Source: an uncultured Flavobacteriaceae bacterium (GTDB lineage: Bacteria; Bacteroidota; Bacteroidia; Flavobacteriales; Flavobacteriaceae). From it: a DNA stretch of 37,715 nucleotides. Location of the stretch: the NCBI GenBank assembly GCA_913061125.1, contig CAJXUB010000019.1, forward strand, positions 1 through 37,715. Reading direction: 5' to 3'. The first letter of the stretch is position 1. Every line of letters begins with the position of its first letter. A model generated the notes under the pieces. That model did not search any database and was not told the DNA's origin. It saw only the letters and a list, made by a program, of their open reading frames with translations. The translations under genes were made by a program, and so were the position numbers. Shown piece after piece: positions 15,561 to 23,058 of the stretch.

Positions 15561-16739
15561 ATGAAGCCAGACCTATTCGAAGCACCCGATTACTATAATT
15601 TAGACGAGTTATACAGTGATGAGCACAAACTGGTTCGAGATGCGGCCCGAGAATGGGTAAAACGCGACGTGTCTCCCATCATTGAATCTTATGCCCAAAA
15701 GGCAGAATTTCCAAAACAGATCATTAAAGGTTTGGCCGAAATAGGGGCCTTTGGTCCTTACATCCCCGAGGAATATGGTGGTGCAGGTTTGGATCAAATT
15801 TCCTACGGTCTGATCATGCAAGAAATTGAACGCGGAGATTCTGGTGTTCGAAGTACGGCATCGGTTCAATCGTCGTTAGTGATGTACCCCATCTGGGCTT
15901 ATGGCACAGAGGAACAACGCCAAAACTACCTGCCAAAACTTGCCTCAGGTGAGTTTATGGGGGCTTTTGGGCTAACAGAACCCAACCATGGCAGTAACCC
16001 TGGGGGTATGACTACCAACTACAAGGACATGGGAGATCATTTCTTGCTTAATGGCGCCAAACTTTGGATTTCTAACGCCCCGTTTTGCGATGTTGCCGTA
16101 GTTTGGGCCAAAAATGAAGAAGGCCGCATTCATGGGCTTATTGTGGAACGCGGTATGGAAGGTTTTTCAACACCAGAAACTCACAACAAATGGTCGCTTC
16201 GCGCCAGTGCTACAGGAGAACTCATTTTTCAAGATGTTAAAGTTCCTAAAAACAACCTCTTGCCCAACAAAACAGGTTTAGGCGCCCCCCTCGGGTGCTT
16301 GGATTCTGCACGCTACGGAATTGCTTGGGGAGCCATTGGAGCAGCGATGGACTGCTATGATACAGCCCTTCGTTACGCAAAAGAACGCGTCCAGTTTGGG
16401 AAACCAATTGCTGGATTTCAGTTGCAACAAAAAAAATTAGCTGAAATGATTACCGAAATCACCAAAGCCCAACTTCTGGCTTTCCGTCTGGGGCAATTAA
16501 AGAATGAAAAGCGTGCGACCTCAGCTCAAATTTCTATGGCCAAACGCAATAACGTGGAAATGGCGCTCAAAATTGCCCGTGAATCCAGACAAATTTTGGG
16601 CGGTATGGGGATCACAGGCGATTATAGCATTATGCGGCACATGATGAATTTGGAGAGTGTCGTCACATACGAAGGGACTCATGACATTCATTTGCTCATT
16701 ACTGGGTTGGATATTACTGGAATCAATGCGTTTAAATAA
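15561..16739 (+). CDS. gcdH: Acyl-CoA dehydrogenase, glutaryl-CoA dehydrogenase type
   Basis: A 392-residue cytoplasmic flavoprotein with the acyl-CoA dehydrogenase layout: N-terminal helices, middle beta domain with the FAD/substrate segment GAFGLTEPNHGSNPGG, and a C-terminal helical domain. The catalytic base is Glu371 in TYEGTHDIH. SGVRSTASVQSSLVMYP closely matches the glutaryl-CoA dehydrogenase segment whose Arg binds the glutaryl carboxylate. The predicted reaction is glutaryl-CoA to crotonyl-CoA plus CO2 in lysine/tryptophan breakdown, with electrons passed to ETF. No other genes of that pathway are nearby. The 3' end overlaps the start of the next gene by 14 nt, implying translational coupling. 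Confidence 0.88.
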   Translation: MKPDLFEAPDYYNLDELYSDEHKLVRDAAREWVKRDVSPIIESYAQKAEFPKQIIKGLAEIGAFGPYIPEEYGGAGLDQISYGLIMQEIERGDSGVRSTASVQSSLVMYPIWAYGTEEQRQNYLPKLASGEFMGAFGLTEPNHGSNPGGMTTNYKDMGDHFLLNGAKLWISNAPFCDVAVVWAKNEEGRIHGLIVERGMEGFSTPETHNKWSLRASATGELIFQDVKVPKNNLLPNKTGLGAPLGCLDSARYGIAWGAIGAAMDCYDTALRYAKERVQFGKPIAGFQLQQKKLAEMITEITKAQLLAFRLGQLKNEKRATSAQISMAKRNNVEMALKIARESRQILGGMGITGDYSIMRHMMNLESVVTYEGTHDIHLLITGLDITGINAFK

Positions 16740-17487
16740 TCTATTCGGATCTGCTGTTGTTGCTTTAAGTTTTTTGTTGATTATATTCAGTTGCAACAAA
16801 AAATCCGAAGTGCCCTACGTTCCGCCGTACGATCAAATAGAAAATCCTACTGATACCGATAATGAAGCACCACCTCAGAGTTATAACATCTTATCATTAG
16901 GTGACAGCTACACCATAGGACAAAGCGTTTGCCAAAGTTGCCGTTTTCCTGAACAACTGAAGGACAGTCTTAGTTCAAAATTCAATCCTCAAGATACCTT
17001 TTCTTTAGAAATTATTGCTCAAACGGGGTGGACTACAACCAATTTAAAATCAGCTATTGTTGCTGCGAATCCGCCCTCAGATCAAGATTTGGTTACCTTA
17101 CTCATCGGGGTTAATAATCAATACCAAAACCGGCCTTTTTCTTTGTATGAAAACGAGTTTGTAGAACTGGTTAATACCGCCATTGCTTTGGCTGGGGGCG
17201 ATGCCTCAAAACTCATTGTGGTATCAATTCCTGATTATGCCTACACCCCATTTGGTCAGAATTACAACCCAGAAGTAATTTCTCAGGAACTGGAAGTGTA
17301 TAATCAATATGCTCAAAATTATTGTGAAAACAACGGATTAAATTATGTTTATATTACGGACATTACCCAACAAGGATTAATTAATCCTGATTTAGTCGCA
17401 TCGGATAACTTGCACCCTTCAGCATTGGCCTATACCAAATTTGTAGAGCGGATTTTGCCGTTAGCTATTGACATTTTAGAGGAGTAG
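16726..17487 (+). CDS. SGNH/GDSL-family hydrolase lipoprotein
   Basis: A 253-residue lipoprotein esterase candidate. The ATG at 16726 opens into a lipoprotein signal peptide ending IIFSC (Cys23), which fixes the start; the open frame further upstream overlaps the dehydrogenase. SGNH blocks are visible: block I LSLGDSYT with nucleophile Ser61, block II Gly in QTGWTT, block III Asn in IGVNNQYQ, and block V with Asp and His in SDNLHPSA. All catalytic residues are present, so it is likely an active esterase/lipase at the envelope; the substrate is unknown. It overlaps the gcdH-like gene by 14 nt and abuts the ferredoxin gene tail to tail with no intervening base. Confidence 0.88.
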   Translation: MRLNNLFGSAVVALSFLLIIFSCNKKSEVPYVPPYDQIENPTDTDNEAPPQSYNILSLGDSYTIGQSVCQSCRFPEQLKDSLSSKFNPQDTFSLEIIAQTGWTTTNLKSAIVAANPPSDQDLVTLLIGVNNQYQNRPFSLYENEFVELVNTAIALAGGDASKLIVVSIPDYAYTPFGQNYNPEVISQELEVYNQYAQNYCENNGLNYVYITDITQQGLINPDLVASDNLHPSALAYTKFVERILPLAIDILEE

Positions 17488-17820
17488 TTATTCCTCTGGA
17501 GCGAGTTCGACGTTCAACCCATCCATTTCTTGCGTCATTTGAATTTGACACCCCAAACGGCTGTTGGGTTTGACATTAAGAGCTTCGCTAAGCATAGCAT
17601 CTTCGTCTTGGGTTTTTTTAGTAAGTTGGTGATTGCTGAGAACATAGCATTGGCAAGAGGCGCACATGGCCATGCCGCCACAAATGCCAATGGTCCCTTC
17701 TGGAGCCAGTTCGTACATTCGAACCACTTCCATGAGGTTTAGAGCCATATCTGTTGGGGCTTCAATGGTGTGTGTTTTGCCGTTTCGGTCTGTTACAGTT
17801 ATGGAAATATCGGTGGGCAT
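17488..17820 (-). CDS. [2Fe-2S] ferredoxin, adrenodoxin-like
   Basis: A 110-residue electron carrier. Cluster ligands are Cys47, Cys53 and Cys56 (CGGMAMCASC) and Cys91 (SRLGCQI), in the spacing of the adrenodoxin/ISC-type ferredoxin family; Cys58 is an extra nearby cysteine. There is no signal peptide. It is the last gene of the four-gene operon, and its ATG overlaps the reductase stop by one base (TAATG), indicating coupled translation. The reductase just upstream is the obvious electron donor. The context suggests it supplies electrons for Fe-S cluster synthesis or for an oxygenase encoded elsewhere. Confidence 0.92.
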   Translation of the reverse strand: MPTDISITVTDRNGKTHTIEAPTDMALNLMEVVRMYELAPEGTIGICGGMAMCASCQCYVLSNHQLTKKTQDEDAMLSEALNVKPNSRLGCQIQMTQEMDGLNVELAPEE

Positions 17821-18875
17821 TAGCTTATGGATTTAACCACACTTTTTGGCGCTTCTTTTCGGCTACCATCAAAACCATCAATTCCGCTCACTGTGGTATA
17901 TTTTAAAACGTATCGCTTTCCTGGGTTAATAATTTTATAAGCGGCTTGACACATTAGGGTAGCTTCATGGAAGCCGCACAAAATAAGTTTAAGTTTGCCC
18001 GGATAGGTATTCACATCGCCAATAGCAAAAACTCCTGGGATATTTGTTTGATAGTCAAGGGCGTTATTGACCTTTATGGCATTTTTTTCAATCTCCAATC
18101 CCCAATTGGCAATAGGCCCCAATTTGGGCGACAATCCAAACAGTGGAATAAAGGCATCCGTTTCAATTCGTTTTGGCGTATCATCTGTTTTTTTATATTC
18201 AATGGCATCAATGTGGTTGTCGCCAAACAGGCCTGTGACTTCTGCAGGGGTAATTAAGTTAATTTTGCCCTTATTTTTTAACTCTTGAACTTTTTCCACA
18301 GAATCAAGTGCCCCTCGAAATTCGGTTCGCCGATGGATTAATGTGACTTTGCTAGCAACGTCACTCAGGAAAATAGACCAATCCAGTGCAGAATCGCCAC
18401 CACCAGCGATAACCACGCGTTTATTGCGATAAATTTCAGGGTCTTTAATCATATAAGCAACCCCTCGATCTTCATAGTCTGCAATGTTTGCTATGGCGGG
18501 TTTTCGAGGTTCAAAACTGCCTAGCCCACCTGCAATAGCCACAACTGGAGCTTGGTGTTGGGTGCCTTTATTAGTGGTTACAATAAATGTTCCATCGGTT
18601 TGTTTTTCGATGGTTTCGGCGCGTTCACCGAGGGTAAATCCCGGTTCAAATTGTTTAGATTGTTCCAATAATTTTTCCGTCAATTCTCCTGCTAAAATTT
18701 CGGGGTAAGCGGGAATATCATAGATGGGTTTTTTAGGATAAATTTCTGAGCATTGACCTCCCGGTTGTGGTAAAGCATCGATGAGATGGCACTTTAATTT
18801 TAGTAAACCCGCTTCAAAAACAGCAAATAATCCTGTTGGACCGGCACCAATTATAAGAATGTCTGTTGTTATCAT
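17820..18875 (-). CDS. Ferredoxin-NADP(+) reductase, thioredoxin-reductase-like type
   Basis: A 351-residue FAD flavoprotein. The FAD Rossmann motif is DILIIGAGPTGLF at the N-terminus and the NAD(P) motif is VVIAGGGDSALDW. The internal CxxC pair of thioredoxin reductases is missing, and the C-terminus carries the conserved FAIGDVNTYPGK segment; this is the YumC-like reductase type. It transfers electrons between NAD(P)H and ferredoxin; the adjacent ferredoxin is the likely partner. I prefer the ATG at 18875, just after the upstream stop (TAA-G-ATG). ATG 18884 and TTG 18887, overlapping the NifU gene, are alternatives. Confidence 0.92.
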   Translation of the reverse strand: MITTDILIIGAGPTGLFAVFEAGLLKLKCHLIDALPQPGGQCSEIYPKKPIYDIPAYPEILAGELTEKLLEQSKQFEPGFTLGERAETIEKQTDGTFIVTTNKGTQHQAPVVAIAGGLGSFEPRKPAIANIADYEDRGVAYMIKDPEIYRNKRVVIAGGGDSALDWSIFLSDVASKVTLIHRRTEFRGALDSVEKVQELKNKGKINLITPAEVTGLFGDNHIDAIEYKKTDDTPKRIETDAFIPLFGLSPKLGPIANWGLEIEKNAIKVNNALDYQTNIPGVFAIGDVNTYPGKLKLILCGFHEATLMCQAAYKIINPGKRYVLKYTTVSGIDGFDGSRKEAPKSVVKSIS

Positions 18876-18876
18876 C

Positions 18877-19119
18877 TTACTCATCAACGTTTATGACGGA
18901 CTGGATTTGAGGGGCGTATTTTTTTATGGTCATTTCAACACCAGATTTGAGTGTCATTTGATTTACAGTACAAGAAGAACACGCTCCTGTGAATTGTACT
19001 TTAACAACTTGGTCGTTTTCGATACCTATCAAATTAATATTTCCACCGTCATTTTCCAAAAAAGGGCGGATTTCATCCAGAGCTTTTTCTACATTTTTGC
19101 GGATTTCATTTGAACTCAT
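18877..19119 (-). CDS. NifU-like C-terminal domain protein (Fe-S scaffold/carrier)
   Basis: An 80-residue protein equal to the NifU C-terminal domain alone. The cluster-binding CxxC is Cys47 and Cys50 in FTGACSSCTVNQMTLK. The N-terminal ENDGGNINL segment is also typical. It accepts and transfers Fe-S clusters. The start is ATG 19119; a TTG three codons upstream is possible but less likely. It lies about 10 nt after mrp and immediately before the ferredoxin reductase, in one operon. Confidence 0.93.
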   Translation of the reverse strand: MSSNEIRKNVEKALDEIRPFLENDGGNINLIGIENDQVVKVQFTGACSSCTVNQMTLKSGVEMTIKKYAPQIQSVINVDE

Positions 19120-19129
19120 AGTCAACAAT

Positions 19130-20263
19130 TTATTTTTTTACAGCACTACAACCCGCCATCGTTGTGATTTTAATGGCTTCTGTTGGCGGTAGTTGGTCGT
19201 TTCGTTTTACAACTTCTTGAACCATATTTTGAGTCATTGTTATAAAGGCCTTTTGTGTTGGGGTCTTGTCTTGGAGAGCCGCTGGACGACCAAAATCGCC
19301 GGCCTCTCGGATGCTTTGCACGATAGGAATTTCTCCTAAAAGTGGAACTCTTAAATCCTCTGCAAGGTGCTTCGCCCCTTCTTGTCCAAAGATATAATAT
19401 TTATTTTTAGGAAGCTCCTCAGGGGTAAAATAAGCCATGTTTTCAACAATTCCCAAAACGGGAACGTTGATGCTTTCTTGTTGAAACATGGCTACGCCTT
19501 TTTTGGCATCGGCCAAAGCAACAGTTTGTGGAGTACTAACGACTACCGCGCCATTGAGCGGGAGGGACTGCATGATGCTCAAATGAATATCTCCTGTGCC
19601 AGGAGGTAAATCGATCAGAAGAAAATCCAACTCGCCCCAAGCAGCATCAAAAATCATTTGATTGAGTGCTTTGGCGGCCATGGGGCCACGCCATACCACG
19701 GCTTGATTGGGTTTTGTGAAAAATCCGATGGATAAAATTTTAACACCATAAGCTTCTATGGGTTGCATTTTTGAGGTACCATTGACCTGAACGGCTAAGG
19801 GTTTTTCGTGAGCAACATCGAACATAATTGGTACAGAGGGGCCATAAATATCAGCGTCCAAAATCCCAACCTTAAATCCCATTTTGGCCAAAGATACGGC
19901 CATATTTGAGGTGACAGTAGATTTTCCTACACCCCCCTTTCCAGATGCAACAGCCACAACATTTTGAATCCCTGGGATGGGCTTTCCTTTAATTTCATTT
20001 TTTGGTTTTGAAGGGGCATTGACGGAAATATTGACTTGTATTTTGGCTTTCGGATAAACTCGTTCGTGGATGGTTTTTAGAATGTCAACTTCGGTGCGTT
20101 TTTTGGCTTGAAGACTGGGGTTTGATATTGTGATATCGACAACAACCTCATCGTCAAACACCACAATATTTTTGACCGCTTTACTGTCAATCATATTGTT
20201 TCCTTCACCTGGAACGGTGATGGTTTTAAGAGCGTTTTCAATGTCTTTTTTTGAGAATTTCAA
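19130..20263 (-). CDS. Mrp/ApbC family P-loop ATPase (Fe-S cluster carrier)
   Basis: This Fe-S carrier ATPase has 377 residues. An N-terminal MIP18/DUF59 domain occupies about 1-85 (KDIENALKTITVPGEGNNMI). The P-loop NTPase domain follows, with deviant Walker A GKGGVGKST at 108-116 and the DLPPGTGD motif. Mrp proteins carry Fe-S clusters to apo-enzymes. The CxxC commonly found near the C-terminus of ApbC/Nbp35 proteins is absent: the equivalent site reads NMAYFTPEELP. The only late cysteine is in the MAGCSAVKK tail. The start is TTG at 20263, since an in-frame TAG lies three codons upstream and family N-termini match from here. First gene of the operon; a TATATTTG box lies upstream. Confidence 0.93.
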   Translation of the reverse strand: MKFSKKDIENALKTITVPGEGNNMIDSKAVKNIVVFDDEVVVDITISNPSLQAKKRTEVDILKTIHERVYPKAKIQVNISVNAPSKPKNEIKGKPIPGIQNVVAVASGKGGVGKSTVTSNMAVSLAKMGFKVGILDADIYGPSVPIMFDVAHEKPLAVQVNGTSKMQPIEAYGVKILSIGFFTKPNQAVVWRGPMAAKALNQMIFDAAWGELDFLLIDLPPGTGDIHLSIMQSLPLNGAVVVSTPQTVALADAKKGVAMFQQESINVPVLGIVENMAYFTPEELPKNKYYIFGQEGAKHLAEDLRVPLLGEIPIVQSIREAGDFGRPAALQDKTPTQKAFITMTQNMVQEVVKRNDQLPPTEAIKITTMAGCSAVKK

Positions 20264-20291
20264 GGGCTTCTATTTGAATTTCTTTCGAGCA

Positions 20292-20299
20292 CAAATATA
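20292..20299 (-). promoter_or_regulatory. Putative promoter -7 box of the Fe-S operon (TATATTTG)
   Basis: The minus strand reads TATATTTG, 28 nt before the TTG start of mrp and 20 nt downstream of the preceding gene's stop. It would drive mrp, nifU, reductase and ferredoxin together. No clear -33 TTG. Confidence 0.55.
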
Positions 20300-20319
20300 C
20301 GTTCGATTTATCTAAAAAA

Positions 20320-20646
20320 CTAAAGTTCTTTGGCGGGGTCCCAAAATACAGATTCAAAATTTTGAATTTGGTTGTTTTTTATTGTTAAACCCTCATTTTC
20401 TAACAATTGTTGCATTAAATTGATGCCTTCAAAATGGTGTTTTCCTGTCAACAGACCAATTCTATTCACAACACGGTGAGCAGGGACATCTTTCCCGTGC
20501 GATGCCGTCATGGCATATCCCACGGCGCGTGCACTTCGAGGGGCTCCTAAGTATTTAGCAATGGCGCCGTAACTGGTTACTCGGCCGTATGGAACTTGAC
20601 GGGCAATGGCATAGCATTGATCAAAAAAATTTGAAGATTGAGGCAT
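20320..20646 (-). CDS. Alkyltransferase-like protein (MGMT fold, no active-site cysteine)
   Basis: A 108-residue protein with the DNA-binding domain of O6-methylguanine-DNA methyltransferase: YGRVTSYGAIAKYLG, and the Arg finger region SARAVGYAM. The catalytic PCHR motif reads PAHR here (Ala56), so it cannot accept an alkyl group. Family knowledge of alkyltransferase-like proteins (E. coli YbaZ has PWHR) suggests it binds O6-alkylguanine and flags it for nucleotide excision repair. It is last in an apparent trmB - lysE - ATL operon, 3 nt after the LysE stop. ATG start. Most of the C-terminal third is not distinctive. Confidence 0.88.
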   Translation of the reverse strand: MPQSSNFFDQCYAIARQVPYGRVTSYGAIAKYLGAPRSARAVGYAMTASHGKDVPAHRVVNRIGLLTGKHHFEGINLMQQLLENEGLTIKNNQIQNFESVFWDPAKEL

Positions 20647-20649
20647 GTG

Positions 20650-21279
20650 TTAAGAACGAATTACATTGATGAGCGTCACCATTGCCACCACTAAGGTGAT
20701 GGTTCCTATGGCATAATTCATATTTTTTGTTGTAACTAATTTCGTGTTTTTTAGATTATCAAAAAATAAAATATAAATATACAAGGCAATGCTTGTGCCC
20801 ATGGCGGCTCCGGCAATATAGGCACCGATGCTTGTATGATCCAGAGTTAGCCAATTGAACGATACTAAAGTGGTGACCATATAGGCCTGAAATGGTATGG
20901 GGAAAATATTAAGCGCTGATAAAAAAATCCCTTGAAAAAATCGGCTTTGTTTGCTTTGAACGGTATCATCGATTTCTGGAGTTGTGGTATTTTTGCGGGC
21001 TTTGATAAAAAAATAAATAGAAATCAGCATAAAAATCACCAACGCCACACGCCTTAGAATATGAGTCACATCGGGGTGTTCGCTGAGGTATTTGGCAAAA
21101 ATGGTCGCAACGAGTGTTTGGACACAAACCACTAAACAAACCCCAATGGAAAACATAAACCCCCTGTTGTGACCTTCTTTTAAGCTAATTTTAGCGGCAG
21201 ACATATTGAGCATTCCTGGGGGCAATACCCCAATAAATGAAATCAATAGACTGAGAAAAAAAACAACTGTTATGCTCAA
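20650..21279 (-). CDS. LysE-family exporter
   Basis: A 209-residue integral membrane protein with six hydrophobic segments, in the arrangement of the LysE/RhtB exporter family, which expels amino acids or related small molecules. The N-terminal FIGVLPPGMLNMSAAKISLKEG segment is the most family-like part (the family usually has PGP there). The substrate cannot be predicted. The start is TTG at 21279, forced because the trmB stop TAA is two codons upstream in the same frame. It is directly downstream of trmB and upstream of the alkyltransferase-like gene. Confidence 0.8.
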   Translation of the reverse strand: MSITVVFFLSLLISFIGVLPPGMLNMSAAKISLKEGHNRGFMFSIGVCLVVCVQTLVATIFAKYLSEHPDVTHILRRVALVIFMLISIYFFIKARKNTTTPEIDDTVQSKQSRFFQGIFLSALNIFPIPFQAYMVTTLVSFNWLTLDHTSIGAYIAGAAMGTSIALYIYILFFDNLKNTKLVTTKNMNYAIGTITLVVAMVTLINVIRS

Positions 21280-21282
21280 AAC

Positions 21283-21957
21283 TTATGATAATTTAAACCG
21301 AAGATACGTAATTGCTTTGCCTTGAGCCAAATAGGTGCTTTCATAAAAGGTTTGAATGCTGGTGACTTCGTCTGGACTTCCCTCTTGGCGGTAAACATCA
21401 TGATTGGAATATTGAATCTCGTGACCCAGCCCATGAAGCAAACCCAGCGTGTAACCGTGCATAAATTCACTATCGGTTTTGAGGTGAATTAGCCCATCAT
21501 GTTTTAAAATCGTTTTATAACGATCCAAAAACGCTTGATGGGTCAAACGGTGTTTGGTTCGTTTATATTTGATTTGTGGATCGGGGAATGTGATCCAAAT
21601 TTCGTCAATTTCATTAGACGCAAAAACAGACTCGATGAGCTCAATTTGGGTTCGAATGAAGGCCACATTGGACATGTGATTTTCCAGGGCAGTTTTGGCA
21701 CCTCTCCAAAACCGTGCGCCTTTGATATCTATCCCAATAAAATTTTTGTTGGAATCGCGTTTGGCCAATTCAACCGTATATTCGCCTTTGCCACACCCCA
21801 GTTCAAGAACAATAGGATTTTCGTTTTTAAAAAATGTATTTCGCCATTGGCCTTTCATTGCAAAGTTGTTGTTAACCAACTCTTCTCTAGTGGGTTGAAA
21901 GACATGGTTGAAGGTGTCGTTTTCCCTAAAACGTTTAAGTTTATTTTTACTACCCAC
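21283..21957 (-). CDS. trmB: tRNA (guanine-N7-)-methyltransferase TrmB
   Basis: A 224-residue SAM-dependent enzyme that makes m7G46 in the tRNA variable loop. The SAM motif is VLELGCGKGEYTVELA; the family motifs NFIGIDIKGARFWRGAK and the catalytic-region FPDPQIKYKRTKHRL follow. The start is GTG at 21957 (V/MGSKNKLKRF), matching the usual flavobacterial N-terminus; no ATG is available nearby. First gene of trmB - lysE - ATL. A TATTTTTG box sits 16 nt upstream. It is in the same frame as the LysE gene, separated only by its own TAA and one codon. Confidence 0.95.
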   Translation of the reverse strand: MGSKNKLKRFRENDTFNHVFQPTREELVNNNFAMKGQWRNTFFKNENPIVLELGCGKGEYTVELAKRDSNKNFIGIDIKGARFWRGAKTALENHMSNVAFIRTQIELIESVFASNEIDEIWITFPDPQIKYKRTKHRLTHQAFLDRYKTILKHDGLIHLKTDSEFMHGYTLGLLHGLGHEIQYSNHDVYRQEGSPDEVTSIQTFYESTYLAQGKAITYLRFKLS

Positions 21958-21973
21958 AGACTTAATTTTTAGG

Positions 21974-21981
21974 CAAAAATA
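21974..21981 (-). promoter_or_regulatory. Putative trmB -7 box (TATTTTTG)
   Basis: The minus strand reads TATTTTTG, 16 nt before the GTG start, in the 39-nt gap after the histidine kinase gene. No -33 TTG is visible at normal spacing. Confidence 0.45.
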
Positions 21982-21996
21982 CTGAAAGAGACGGGA

Positions 21997-23058
21997 TTAT
22001 GACACTTTGGGAAGGGTAAATGAAAATTCGCTACCGATACCGTACTTGCTTTCGACATAAATTTTTTCTTCGTGAGCATCAATAATATGCTTTACAATAG
22101 AGAGGCCCAGACCCGAACCACCCTCACTCCGAGCACCGCTTTTATCAACTCTGTAGAAGCGTTCAAAAAGACGCGGTAGGTGTTCAGCTTCAATGCCCTC
22201 GCCATTGTCGGTTACTCTAACAATGACTTTATCATCCCCCAAAATTTCAACACCCACTTCCGTGGTACCGTTGCTGTGGCCGTATTTGATAGAATTTACG
22301 ATTAAATTGGTCAACACCTGCTGGATTCGCTCCTGATCGGCGTGAACTAACGAGGAGCCCTCAGAAGGGTCTTGAATTGTGTTTTCTAACACCAATGAAA
22401 TGCTTTTCTTTTTGGCCTTCATCTCCAAATCTTCGAATACATTTTTTATCAAATCGATGATGTCAAAATCGGATTTTTTTAGCTTTGAATCTCCGAATTC
22501 AATTTTTGTAATCATGTCCAAATCTTGAACAATATAATTTAGTCGATCTACCCCTTTGTCGGCGCGTTTCAAGTATTTTTTTAAAACTTCGGGGTCGTTC
22601 ATGGCGCCATCTAAGAGCGTTGAAATGTATCCTTGCACCGTAAAAAGGGGGGTTTTTAGCTCATGAGCAACGTTTCCTACAAACTCTTTTCGGAATTCCT
22701 CTCTGGCTTTAAATGATTCGACCTCCATCCGTTTTAATTTGGCGTATTTTCGGATTTCTTTTGTTAAAAAATCCATGTCCGTGGATATGGGAAAATTTTG
22801 AACGGGGCTGGTATTGCTCTCCAACACCATAATATCGTTATAGACTTTTTCGATTCGGCTGACAATAAATGTCTTGAAGCGGTAGTGTAGGATGAAAAAG
22901 CATACCATGTAGCAACCCGCAAAAAATAACACTACATGTGGAATCTGAATTGTGGCGGTAACGACAACAAAGAGACTGAAAAGCGAGGTTAAGATGAGGG
23001 CAATAAGGAATGAGGTTTTTGCGGCAAATTTGTACGTGTTTTTTTTTGATGACCTCAT
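21997..23058 (-). CDS. Sensor histidine kinase, PhoR-like
   Basis: A 353-residue membrane kinase. Two N-terminal membrane segments (about 14-34 and 39-57) are separated by only a few residues, so there is practically no periplasmic sensor domain. A short linker leads to the dimerisation/phosphoacceptor domain with His132 in AHELKTPLF. The ATPase domain follows, with N box NLIVNSIKYG, G1 DNGEGIE, F box FERFYRVDKS and G2 GGSGLGLSIV. It probably phosphorylates the response regulator just upstream; the genes overlap by 4 nt (ATGA). Sensing is likely via the membrane, accessory proteins or cytoplasmic signals. Confidence 0.93.
   Translation of the reverse strand: MRSSKKNTYKFAAKTSFLIALILTSLFSLFVVVTATIQIPHVVLFFAGCYMVCFFILHYRFKTFIVSRIEKVYNDIMVLESNTSPVQNFPISTDMDFLTKEIRKYAKLKRMEVESFKAREEFRKEFVGNVAHELKTPLFTVQGYISTLLDGAMNDPEVLKKYLKRADKGVDRLNYIVQDLDMITKIEFGDSKLKKSDFDIIDLIKNVFEDLEMKAKKKSISLVLENTIQDPSEGSSLVHADQERIQQVLTNLIVNSIKYGHSNGTTEVGVEILGDDKVIVRVTDNGEGIEAEHLPRLFERFYRVDKSGARSEGGSGLGLSIVKHIIDAHEEKIYVESKYGIGSEFSFTLPKVS

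Noticed and set aside
16657-16725. Upstream start for the SGNH lipoprotein, 23 codons earlier
   Set aside because: It would lie inside the conserved end of the gcdH-like gene and hide the lipoprotein signal peptide that begins at 16726.
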